A model generated the notes under the pieces. It was not told where the DNA came from and ran no database searches. It worked only from the letters and a program-made list of their open reading frames with translations. Source: Pedobacter yulinensis (GTDB lineage Bacteria; Bacteroidota; Bacteroidia; Sphingobacteriales; Sphingobacteriaceae). From it: a stretch of 64,000 bases of DNA. The position numbers were made by a program, and so were the translations under genes. The stretch is from contig NZ_KZ686273.1 in the NCBI RefSeq assembly GCF_003029735.1, positions 60,077 to 124,076 of the forward strand. The letters run 5' to 3'. Positions 26,871 through 35,283 of the stretch are shown in pieces (positions within the stretch are counted from its first letter, which is position 1; every line of letters begins with the position of its first letter).

Positions 26871-28757
26871 TTAGTAGCCGGGATTTTGCTTCAACTGGTT
26901 ATTCCGGTTCAGCTCGTCACGTGTCATCGGGCGGAAGTACATTTTATCCAGCCAGGTACGGTTCTCATGCGTCATGTCGGTAATGGGTGTATACGTATAG
27001 TCATAAACCGTTTCATCATGCCGGTAAGGCGCAGACATGCTCTTTCCGGGTTTAAACTTGCCACGCACACTCACAAAGGTAAGCTTACGGCCCAGCGTTT
27101 CAGGAGCGATCATCCAGCGCCGCGTGTCGTGGTAGCGGTGTTCTTCATACACCAGTTCTATTCTGCGCTCCTGTCTGTAAGCTGCGCGCATCTGCGCCTG
27201 CGAAACAACGGCGATCGCCGGCATACCCGCTCTGAACCTGATGCGGTTCAGCCATAATGATGCACTGCTCAGGTCGTTCAGTTCAATGCTGGCTTCAATG
27301 TAATTCAAGACAACTTCCGTGTACCTGAAAAATGGCCAGGGTACAAATTGTTTCATTGTCGCATCGGCAAGGTCACTGTTCGGATCAATGAATTTGCGCA
27401 TGTAATAACCTGTCCGGCTGCCATTCCAGTCTTCGATGCTGCTGCTGCGCGTGTCAAGGCCATTGAAGTTAACAAGGCTTCCGCCGCTTAACAGATCGTA
27501 CTGGCCGGTCTGGATCTGGTTGGCGGGATCCACATTGCCCGATACTTTATCCCGGGGCTTCCACGGCGCTCCGTCATACAGAACTGTTGCATAAAACCGC
27601 GGGTCACGGTTGCTGTAAGGCGCAGCCTTGTGTGCCGGGTTGGCCCAGCTAAACGCTGTCCCGTCAGACATTTGGTAATCGTCTACCAGCAAGCCAATGG
27701 GTGTGTTGCCTGCCCAGTTGTGGTAGCCGTTCGGCCCGTTGTTGCGGCCTACAAAGTTGCCATCTTCCTGTTTCTGTGCGATAAAATACCGGCCAAAAAT
27801 GATCTCGGAGCCGGCGGTGACATCCACGCCTGCTGCGGTGCTTCCGCCGCCCATCGACATGCTCAAATAGTTCCTGCGCCCGTCTTCCGCACTTGCCGGG
27901 CTGGCCAGATCCATTTTATAGCCGGTACCCAGGTCCATGATCGCTTTTGCCGCATCGCGCGCAGCGGTCCATCGGGCAACCCGGTCTCCGGCAGTGTAAC
28001 CCAGGTATTCCGGATTGGCATAACCTGCAATCACCGCAGATCTGCCCGAAGCGGTAGGAATGTGGTGAAGATCACTGGCCGCATAAAGCAAAACGCGCGA
28101 TTTCAGTGCCATGGCCGCGAGGCTGGAACTGCGACCCTTTACAGGCGCCATGTCTTTTAGCAGCGTTATCGCCTTTTCACAGTCTGCAATGATGAAGTTT
28201 ACACATTCCTCGAAAGTGTTTCTTTTTACGGCATAATTGTCGTCAAGGTTGTAGGTTCTGGAAACCAGGGGCACGGCGCCGTAGTAGCGCAGCAGCTGCT
28301 GGTAAAAATAGGCGCGCAGGAAATAGGCCTGGCCCATCAGGCGGTCCTTTACAGTCTGGCTGGTAATGGGCGACGATGCACTGCCCAGCCGCTCGAGCGT
28401 CATGTTGCAGGAGCGAATGCGGTTATACATGTCGTTATATCCCCAGGTGCCGTCTACCCAGCCGCTCGAGGTCGCGCTCAAACTTCCTTCGTTTACGACA
28501 TTGATGTTTCTGCCGGTATGCGTAAAGGTGGCTTCATCACTGACAGAGGCCAGCATCTGCTCTGAAAAGCCGCCGTTGTTGAGACCATTGTAGATTTCGT
28601 TTACAAATGCTTCGGCCAGGGCCGGATCTTTCCATACCTCTTCCGCATCGACCTGGTCTGGGGGTGAGACGTCGAGAATTTCTTTCCGGCAGGCTAGCTG
28701 GAGGCTGGTCATGATCAAAAAGAACAGACCAAGACTATAGTTTATCGTTGTTTTCAT
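26871..28757 (-). CDS. SusD/RagB family nutrient-binding outer-membrane lipoprotein (locus 1)
   Basis: A 628-residue SusD-like lipoprotein (lipidated Cys23 in SLQLAC). SusD proteins cap the SusC channel and bind the glycan before import. The N-terminal SusD_N helical region (WKDPALAEAFVNEIYNGLN) and the TPR-like core (RLMGQAYFLRAYFYQQLLRYYGAVPLV) are clear, and the C-terminal SusD domain ends with RQERRIELVYEEHRYHDTRRWMIAPE. The gene lies 27 bases downstream of susC and forms a pair with it. No glycosidase, sensor or sigma factor gene is adjacent, so the substrate is unknown. Confidence 0.95.
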   Translation of the reverse strand: MKTTINYSLGLFFLIMTSLQLACRKEILDVSPPDQVDAEEVWKDPALAEAFVNEIYNGLNNGGFSEQMLASVSDEATFTHTGRNINVVNEGSLSATSSGWVDGTWGYNDMYNRIRSCNMTLERLGSASSPITSQTVKDRLMGQAYFLRAYFYQQLLRYYGAVPLVSRTYNLDDNYAVKRNTFEECVNFIIADCEKAITLLKDMAPVKGRSSSLAAMALKSRVLLYAASDLHHIPTASGRSAVIAGYANPEYLGYTAGDRVARWTAARDAAKAIMDLGTGYKMDLASPASAEDGRRNYLSMSMGGGSTAAGVDVTAGSEIIFGRYFIAQKQEDGNFVGRNNGPNGYHNWAGNTPIGLLVDDYQMSDGTAFSWANPAHKAAPYSNRDPRFYATVLYDGAPWKPRDKVSGNVDPANQIQTGQYDLLSGGSLVNFNGLDTRSSSIEDWNGSRTGYYMRKFIDPNSDLADATMKQFVPWPFFRYTEVVLNYIEASIELNDLSSASLWLNRIRFRAGMPAIAVVSQAQMRAAYRQERRIELVYEEHRYHDTRRWMIAPETLGRKLTFVSVRGKFKPGKSMSAPYRHDETVYDYTYTPITDMTHENRTWLDKMYFRPMTRDELNRNNQLKQNPGY

Positions 28758-28784
28758 GTTATTCCTTTTACTGGTAGGGATTAG

Positions 28785-31700
28785 TTAAAAGCCAAGGCTC
28801 AGGCCTGTGTTGATGATTCTAGCCTGCGGGTAATACTGCCCATTGGAACTGGTCGACTCAGGGTCCCAGATCTTCATCTTGTCAAAGGTGATCAGGTTAA
28901 GGCCGCTAACGAAGATTCGCAGGTTGTTGATGCCGATTTTTTCACCAAATTTTCCCGGCAGCGTATAGCCGATCTCGACATTTTTTAGGCGCAGGTAGTT
29001 GTTGCTTCGTGCCCAATAGGTGTTGTTGCCGGCAATACTCATGTTTGTATAATAGGTATTGCCGCGGTTGGCCAGCCTGGGCTCTGTGGCGCTCGGATTG
29101 TCGATGGTCCACCGGTTGTCGTACGACCACCGCAGAAAATTGCCGATATCGCCAGATTCTGTAAGTCCCATATATTGCAGTCCGCCGGCTGCACCCTGCA
29201 GCAGAAGGGTTGCATCAAAACCTTTCCAGCCCAGGTTGATGTTCAGGCCGCCGGTTAAAGTGGGTATGTTCGATTTGTCAAGCCTGATCTGGTCATCGCC
29301 ATTGATCTTGCCATCGCCATTTACGTCTCTGAACCGCATATCGCCGGGTCTGAGGGTGGCTGTGATGGCGCTGTAATCGAGTCTGTTTGCGTCCACATCG
29401 GCCTGCGAAACAAACACGCCATCGTAGTCATAGACCAGGAAAGTATTAATCGGCATGCCTGTAGATTGCTGCCACACCGGGGCGCCGGGTGTTTCATCCC
29501 AAAAAAGGATCTTATTGCGTGAATAACCTCCGTTCAGGCTCACGTTGAAGCTGAGTTCGCCGATCTTATCTGCGTAACTGACTTTAAAATCGAATCCTTT
29601 GTTGTTTACCCGGCCAAGGTTAACGGGAGGCAGTTTGTTGGTAATGCCTGAGCTGCCCGGTATGGAACCACTTCTGGGGATGAGGATATTGTCCCGCTGG
29701 TTGTAGAAGTAATCAAATTCCATGCTCAGTTTGTTGTCAAACAGGCCCGCGTCGAACCCAACGTTGGTATTGCTGGCCCGCTCCCAGGTAAATTCGCCGT
29801 TGGCCAAACGGCTTTCAAACAGGCTTTGTGTCTGCTGATCGCCGAAAATATAACTGCCAAAACCAAGCGTGCTCAGGAACTGGTATTCGGCAAGTGTTGT
29901 CCCTCCGGGGAGGTAGGCTTCCGCGCCCATCTGCCCGAAAGAGGCACGGATCTTCAGGTTGCTGACCCATTTGATGTTGTCTTTGAAGAAAGGTTCTTCT
30001 GAGATGCGCCAACCGGCCGATACGCCGGGAAAGAACCCGAACCGGCTCTTTGGCGGGAAAATATAGGAACCGTCTACCCGCCACAGAAACTCGGCCAGGT
30101 ATTTTTCTTTGTAATTATAACCGGCGCGGCCATAATAACTCAGGCGGGCCCGCTTAAAAAGCAGTGCATTCGGATCGCCGTTGTTGTTGATCGTATTCAG
30201 GTCCACATTGCCGATGTTTTGTTCGAGCGGCCCGCCGGCAAGGAATTGGTCAATGGCCGAGGAAACGAAATAACGTCTGAAAGCGGCAAAGCCCGATCCG
30301 GTAACGCGTTCGCTTTGTACGCCGGCCATGAGGTTAAGTGTGTGGTCCTTGAATGTCCGATCATAATTGACCATTCCCGTCAGGTTAATGTCCAGCTGGT
30401 CTGAAGAACGTTCGGTAAGCCGCGAATCAACGAAAGGCGAGCGGACAGTTCCCGTTAATACAGGCGTTACGCCGTCTGCCTCAAAAGACTGTTTGTCCCA
30501 GCTGTAAAGTGTCCATGGAGTCTGCCAGGTCTTGTTCTTGCCAAAGAACTTATCCAGCGCGGCCATACCGGTAAACTTCAATCCTTCTACTCCGGGAATC
30601 CTCAACTCGACGGTGCCGTTGGTCTGCAGGTAATCGCGGGTGTCGCGGTCATACCCCGTTAGCCCGGTTGTAATGACATATGGATTTTGACCGTATTCAA
30701 TATCGGGCCCGGGCCGGCCATCAGGCCAAACCTCAATTTCGGTTGGTTTGCCACGCATCAGCATGCGAAAGATATCGCTGGCGGCAACTGTAGGGAAATC
30801 CCGGCCTTCTTCCCGGCCGGTAAGTCCCAGCCTGGCGGTAATGTATTCGTTTACCTTCGCTTCCAGGTTTATGCGCAGGTCGTACTGTTTATAACCTGTT
30901 GCCGAGTTTCTGTAATAGCCGTCCTGGTCCAGGTAACCCAGCGATGCCAGGTACTTGACATTTTCACTGCCCCCGTTTACCTGCAGCACGTGGCGTTGCT
31001 GGGGGGACCAGTTTTTTAGCGTGGTGGCAAACCAGTCGGTGTTAGGATAGCGAAGGGGGTCAGACCCGTTACTGAATTTGTTTAGTGCCTCTGCATTGAA
31101 AACGGCGCTGACCGTACTGCCGTTGTCGGGCCGGGTGTAACTGCCGCTGGTTTTGAAAGCCTGGTTTGCTGCAGACCACAGGCTGGAAGGCAGGTTGTCG
31201 AAAATGGCCAGTTCATTGCGAATTTCGGCATACTGCCGGGCATCAGACATCTCAGGCGTACGGGTGGGTTGCTGCCAGCCATAATTGTAATCGTACGATA
31301 CACGTGGCTTGCCTGTCTTACCTTGTCTGGTCGTGATCAGGATTACGCCGTTTGCCGCGCGCGAACCATAAATGGCCGCAGACGCATCTTTGAGTACAGA
31401 CACACTTTCCACATCGGCAGGGTTCAGGCGCTGCAAGCCGCCGGCACGGTTCGGCACGCCGTCTATCACGATAAGCGCATCGCTGTTGCCCAGCGAATTC
31501 ACCCCCCGTATGCGAATGGCCGAACCGTCATAACCCGGTTGGCCGCTCGATTGGACCGCTGTGATCCCGGCCATGCGGCCGCCGAGACTGTTTGACAGGT
31601 TCATGGTAGGCGATTTGGTCAGTTCTTCGCCCTTAACGGAGGCGATCGCGCCTGATACGACCGCTTTTTTTTGCGTGCCATACCCGACAACCACGACGTC

Positions 31701-32033
31701 CTGAAGGTTGCCTGTTTCTTCATCGAGTGTTACGGTTAATCCGCTTTCAGAACCTACAGGTACTTCTTTGGTTTTAAAGCCAACAAACGTAAAGACCAGC
31801 ACTTCGCCCGGCGAAGCGTTGATCTTAAAATTACCGCCTGCGTCGGTAACAGTTCCGTTTTGTTTGTTCGATTTTGACAGGACAGTTACCCCGGGCAGGG
31901 CCTCGTTCCTGCCATTGGTTACTTTCCCGCTGATGCTCTTTTGCTGGCCGAAAACAGCCGGCTGTAAACCGACAAGGCAAAGCAGCAGCAGGAACAGGGG
32001 GATTCCCCATCCTGTAGCGTTGGTGTTTCTCAT
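28785..32033 (-). CDS. SusC/RagA family TonB-linked outer-membrane transporter (locus 1)
   Basis: 1082 residues: a signal peptide (ends ...AVFG-Q), a carboxypeptidase-regulatory-like domain (about 32-115, ISGKVTNGRNEALPGVTV), a SusC plug domain (about 120-235 with VVVGYGTQKKAVVSGA and GSRAANGVILITTRQGK) and a TonB-dependent beta barrel ending in GLSLGF, a typical terminal aromatic. No STN domain is present, so signalling to an anti-sigma factor is not expected. It imports a glycan or similar oligomer with the downstream SusD. Substrate unknown. Confidence 0.96.
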   Translation of the reverse strand: MRNTNATGWGIPLFLLLLCLVGLQPAVFGQQKSISGKVTNGRNEALPGVTVLSKSNKQNGTVTDAGGNFKINASPGEVLVFTFVGFKTKEVPVGSESGLTVTLDEETGNLQDVVVVGYGTQKKAVVSGAIASVKGEELTKSPTMNLSNSLGGRMAGITAVQSSGQPGYDGSAIRIRGVNSLGNSDALIVIDGVPNRAGGLQRLNPADVESVSVLKDASAAIYGSRAANGVILITTRQGKTGKPRVSYDYNYGWQQPTRTPEMSDARQYAEIRNELAIFDNLPSSLWSAANQAFKTSGSYTRPDNGSTVSAVFNAEALNKFSNGSDPLRYPNTDWFATTLKNWSPQQRHVLQVNGGSENVKYLASLGYLDQDGYYRNSATGYKQYDLRINLEAKVNEYITARLGLTGREEGRDFPTVAASDIFRMLMRGKPTEIEVWPDGRPGPDIEYGQNPYVITTGLTGYDRDTRDYLQTNGTVELRIPGVEGLKFTGMAALDKFFGKNKTWQTPWTLYSWDKQSFEADGVTPVLTGTVRSPFVDSRLTERSSDQLDINLTGMVNYDRTFKDHTLNLMAGVQSERVTGSGFAAFRRYFVSSAIDQFLAGGPLEQNIGNVDLNTINNNGDPNALLFKRARLSYYGRAGYNYKEKYLAEFLWRVDGSYIFPPKSRFGFFPGVSAGWRISEEPFFKDNIKWVSNLKIRASFGQMGAEAYLPGGTTLAEYQFLSTLGFGSYIFGDQQTQSLFESRLANGEFTWERASNTNVGFDAGLFDNKLSMEFDYFYNQRDNILIPRSGSIPGSSGITNKLPPVNLGRVNNKGFDFKVSYADKIGELSFNVSLNGGYSRNKILFWDETPGAPVWQQSTGMPINTFLVYDYDGVFVSQADVDANRLDYSAITATLRPGDMRFRDVNGDGKINGDDQIRLDKSNIPTLTGGLNINLGWKGFDATLLLQGAAGGLQYMGLTESGDIGNFLRWSYDNRWTIDNPSATEPRLANRGNTYYTNMSIAGNNTYWARSNNYLRLKNVEIGYTLPGKFGEKIGINNLRIFVSGLNLITFDKMKIWDPESTSSNGQYYPQARIINTGLSLGF

Positions 32034-32354
32034 GTTGTATAGGTTTTAGGTGAAGGTGTTCTCGCTGGCGTGCCCGCTAATCAGAGACAGGGGCAGAAGG
32101 GGGGTGGAGTTCCGGAAAAATATAGGTCGACAAAAAAATGCGCAGGGCGCGCCGGTTGGCAGTTTGTTGTTTCATAGGTCAGATTAGTTGGTGCCGCTGT
32201 CTTCGGCCTGAGAGCTGACAGTTGTTGCGCCTTCGGATGAAGAAGGTATATGCGCCGGCCGGGCCGGTATTTATAATAGCAACTTTGCGAATAATTGTCA
32301 AAAAGACAAATATTTTACAATAAAAATTTTTAACGGTTGTTGAAAAGCAGCCTT
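32034..32354. other. 321-bp intergenic region upstream of SusC locus 1
   Basis: The gap between susC (leftward) and the 3' end of dnaX contains no supportable gene. The half near dnaX is AT-rich, with a short dyad (TTGTC/GACAA around 32296-32310). The half near susC is GC-richer and should hold the susC promoter and leader, but no full TTTG-N19-TAnnTTTG match was found on the minus strand. Confidence 0.5.
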
Positions 32355-34175
32355 TTAAGGAATAACGTCCAGGTTGAACCGGCGGCGCATTTCCTCCAGT
32401 TTTGGGTTTTTCGCGGCTAGATAAGCATATTTTTCGGTGTTGGTATACAGGCGTTTCACCTGCTTGCGCTCGGTCTGCTCGTGCGAGATCTCAATGCCGA
32501 AATTCTGAAGCCCGTTCCGGAGATAATTAAGCAATTCTACCGATTCGTCTTGCAAGAGGTGTTCCTGGATCTTATTCTCGGTAAGCACGACAATGTGTTC
32601 AGGCGTCTTCAGTACCGGCGCATTGGTCGTCATCAGGGTAAACACATTGATTTTTCCGTCAGCTTTGAGCCGCTCGGCATACTTGTTCCAGAGCTCAAGC
32701 AGCGTTTCGTAGGTGAAAGGCTGCCGGGCGTCTCCTGTTACTTTCTTCGGGCCATCTTCCTCGCCGTTTGCCACGCGTTCCAGGTCGGTGAGCGACGGAA
32801 TAAGACTGGGAATAACCTGGTCTTTTACCGGGAGACCAATGCGGATGCTGCCTTGGGGGCTGGCTGGCTCTGCGGGGGCCTGGCGGGGTGGCTCATCGCG
32901 GGGCGCAGGCATGTGCGGTATGGCCGGGGGTTCCTGTGCAACAGGAGCTGCAGTGGCCGCGGGCTCCTTGTAAGGAGCTGCAGGCGCCTGGTTAACCGCA
33001 CTTAGTTCAGTTTTTTTTTTATCCTGAGCTGCGTCAGTTGCTGGTTGAAGGGCCGAAGAAGGATGCTGCGCCAGGTGAACGACATTCCTGATGTGACACA
33101 TTTTGATGAGTGCCAGTTCGACCTGTAACCGCTGGTTCTTGCTGCTCTTGTAGTTCAGGTCACACTGATTGGCCAGATTAAGTGCAGTAAGCAGAAAGGA
33201 GAGTTCGGTTTGCCGGGCCTGTTCCATGTATTTTTGCCTGATGTTGTTGCTTACTTCAAGCAGCCGCAGCGTTGCGGGGTCTTTGCCAACAAGCAAATTT
33301 CTGAAATGGGAGGCCAGGCCGTTTATAAAATTATTTCCGTCAAAACCATTGTTCAGCACCTCGTCGAACAACAGCAGGGTTTCACTTACCCTCCCCGCCG
33401 TCAGGTTGTCTGTCAGTTTGAAGAAATAATCGTAATCAAGAATATTCAGGTTATCAATGACCGCCTTATAGGTAATGTTCTTTCCTGAATAGCTGGCAAT
33501 CTGGTCAAACATGGAGAGGGCATCGCGCAGACCGCCATCGGCTTTTTGGGCAATGATGTGCAGGCCATCCGGCTCATAAGCAATAGATTCCCTGCCGGCA
33601 ATTTTGGCAAGGTGCCCGGAAATGTCTTCTACCTGTATGCGGTTAAAATCGAAGATCTGGCAACGCGACAGGATGGTGGGCAGAATTTTGTGTTTTTCGG
33701 TCGTGGCCAGGATAAAAATGGCATAAGCCGGCGGCTCTTCGAGCGTCTTCAGGAAAGCGTTGAAGGCACTCTGCGAAAGCATGTGCACCTCATCGATAAT
33801 GTAAATTTTGAATTTGCCCGACTGTGGCGGGATACGTACCTGTTCAATCAGGCTCCTGATGTCTTCTACCGAGTTATTCGATGCCGCATCCAGTTCATGG
33901 ATGTTGAACGAATGACCATTCTGAAAAGAAAGACAGTTGTCACAGCTTGCGCAGGCTTCCATATCGGCGCCCGGATTGCTGCAATTGATGGTCTTTGCCA
34001 GGATCCGTGCGCAGGTTGTTTTTCCCACGCCCCTTGGTCCACAGAAAAGAAACGCCTGGGCCAATTGGTTGTTCCTGATGGCGTTTTTCAGCGTCCCGGT
34101 AATGTGCTGCTGACCGACAACCGTTTCAAAGGTTGCGGGGCGGTATTTCCTGGCCGAGACAATGAAATTTTCCAT
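32355..34175 (-). CDS. dnaX: DNA polymerase III subunits gamma and tau
   Basis: DnaX is the ATPase of the clamp loader. The 606-residue tau-type product has domain I-II with Walker A GPRGVGKT (residues 46-53), four zinc-binding cysteines (Cys65, 75, 78, 81), Walker B DEVH (128-131) and the sensor region ATTEKHK; domain III ends near residue 370. An Ala/Pro-rich linker (about 375-480) leads to a C-terminal domain (about 495-606) that in tau contacts the polymerase and helicase. Start 34175 (MENFIVSARKYRP) is chosen over an upstream non-ATG start. An A10 run at codons 386-389 offers a slippage site for making a gamma form (separate entry). Confidence 0.96.
   Translation of the reverse strand: MENFIVSARKYRPATFETVVGQQHITGTLKNAIRNNQLAQAFLFCGPRGVGKTTCARILAKTINCSNPGADMEACASCDNCLSFQNGHSFNIHELDAASNNSVEDIRSLIEQVRIPPQSGKFKIYIIDEVHMLSQSAFNAFLKTLEEPPAYAIFILATTEKHKILPTILSRCQIFDFNRIQVEDISGHLAKIAGRESIAYEPDGLHIIAQKADGGLRDALSMFDQIASYSGKNITYKAVIDNLNILDYDYFFKLTDNLTAGRVSETLLLFDEVLNNGFDGNNFINGLASHFRNLLVGKDPATLRLLEVSNNIRQKYMEQARQTELSFLLTALNLANQCDLNYKSSKNQRLQVELALIKMCHIRNVVHLAQHPSSALQPATDAAQDKKKTELSAVNQAPAAPYKEPAATAAPVAQEPPAIPHMPAPRDEPPRQAPAEPASPQGSIRIGLPVKDQVIPSLIPSLTDLERVANGEEDGPKKVTGDARQPFTYETLLELWNKYAERLKADGKINVFTLMTTNAPVLKTPEHIVVLTENKIQEHLLQDESVELLNYLRNGLQNFGIEISHEQTERKQVKRLYTNTEKYAYLAAKNPKLEEMRRRFNLDVIP
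33002..33023 (-). other. Putative programmed slippage site in dnaX (A10)
   Basis: On the coding (minus) strand GAT is followed by ten As (33020-33011) and then CTGAACTAAG. In frame this reads D-K-K-K-T-E-L. With one extra A, or a -1 ribosomal shift, it reads AAC TGA (stop at 33009-33007). With one A fewer it reads CTG AAC TAA (stop at 33004-33002). Both alternatives end within three codons and give a product of about 389-390 residues, matching the gamma architecture. Known parallels are -1 frameshifting in E. coli dnaX and transcriptional slippage at A9 in Thermus dnaX. Confidence 0.75.
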
Positions 34176-34179
34176 TGTG

Positions 34180-34187
34180 CGAAAATA
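34180..34187 (-). promoter_or_regulatory. -7-like box immediately before dnaX
   Basis: TATTTTCG on the minus strand, seven of eight matches to TAnnTTTG and identical to the box before leuS, ends only 4 bases before the dnaX ATG. If used, the transcript would be leaderless or nearly so. No good -33 box is visible. Confidence 0.35.
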
Positions 34188-34611
34188 GGCAATTTCTGCC
34201 AGCCTTTGAAGTGTTTTTTTGCACGCCACCTGCCGGTTCCCAGGTTTAGAACAGCCGCTTCCTCAAGCAGTACCGCAGACGGAACCCTGCTGGTCGGTTC
34301 AGGCGGCGGCCATTCTGAGACTAACTGAGGGTCAGTTTGTTCCGGTCTACCCAGTATGGGGTATTTTTACTTTTTACACAGGTAGAATACGTAATTGTAA
34401 AAGGATATTCCGATTTTTGTATGGGCCGGAAGGAAATAGAATAAACCAAAATCCGGTCCCTTAAATCAGGTTAAACAAATCAGCATATCTAAATAACGTC
34501 TCAAGTTTCAATAGGTGTGTAGAATGCGGTCCGGGTCTCAGATTTTGGCCGCTTCTCTTTTTTAATGACTTTCTGAATTTCGTATATTCAGGTCAAAAGC
34601 GAGCCTTCGAC
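34188..34611. other. 424-bp intergenic region between divergent dnaX and GNAT genes
   Basis: No gene or RNA could be supported. The part near the GNAT gene is AT-rich with a small dyad CTGAAT/ATTCAG (about 34573-34590). No full Bacteroidota promoter was found on the plus strand. Confidence 0.45.
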
Positions 34612-35190
34612 ATGTCCATGCCCGGTTCTCCAGTTTCGCTATCCGCCAGTCTCATTTCTGTTTTATGCAGCTCATTTGCAGATAACCAGAGCGTACGCGC
34701 AGCTATGGGCGATGGTGCCGGTAAAACCCAGCGCCTGCAGGCACTCATGGAGTATGCCCTGCACATGACACAGCTTACCGGACGTACATATGCTGATGCC
34801 ACACAGCAGGCCTGTGCACTGGTTACCCTGTCCGGTCAGACTGTGCTGTTTTTGCAGCGCGCGAGGCTGGACCTGGCTTTCATCCGACAGGTCTGTGGCT
34901 GGAAAGGGCTGTTGCCCCTGCTGTACCGGAACCGGAAGATCGCTTCCGCCCGCCTGCAGGTTCCGCATCATTATCTTTGGTTTTTAGGCGTCCGGCCGGA
35001 ATGCCAGAACCAGGGGCGTGGCACGTGGCTTTTGCAACAAATCCTGGCTGATGCCAGCGCCAGTGCTACAGAAGTGCTGCTGGAAACCTCGCTGCCGGCA
35101 AACCTGCCTTTTTATGAGCGTTCTGGGTTCCAGGTTTACCGGGAGATCGATGTGGGTTATCGCCTGTTCTTCCCGCGCAGCGGGCAGTGA
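34612..35190 (+). CDS. GNAT family N-acetyltransferase
   Basis: 192 residues. The acetyl-CoA binding motif is WFLGVRPECQNQGRGTWLLQQIL (about residues 122-144; Q/R-x-x-G-x-G/A pattern as QNQGRG), followed by LLETSLPANLPFYERSGFQVYREI, the usual GNAT motif B. It should transfer an acetyl group from acetyl-CoA to an unknown amine. Cytoplasmic, monocistronic. Confidence 0.85.
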   Translation: MSMPGSPVSLSASLISVLCSSFADNQSVRAAMGDGAGKTQRLQALMEYALHMTQLTGRTYADATQQACALVTLSGQTVLFLQRARLDLAFIRQVCGWKGLLPLLYRNRKIASARLQVPHHYLWFLGVRPECQNQGRGTWLLQQILADASASATEVLLETSLPANLPFYERSGFQVYREIDVGYRLFFPRSGQ

Positions 35191-35231
35191 CTTCTGCATG
35201 GCCAGCGCGGCGTTTTGCCGGGTTTACAACC

Positions 35232-35267
35232 AAAAAAATAGCCGGCTACACAGGGCAGCCGGCTATT
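35232..35267 (-). terminator. Strong terminator downstream of the IPT/TIG gene
   Basis: A perfect 11-bp stem, AATAGCCGGCT (35237-35247 on the plus strand) with AGCCGGCTATT (35257-35267), has a 9-base loop. On the minus strand it is followed by a run of Ts (complement of A35238-35232), so it ends the leftward transcript of the IPT/TIG operon, 17 bases after the stop. Confidence 0.9.
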
Positions 35268-35283
35268 ATGCTGTTTCATTTTT

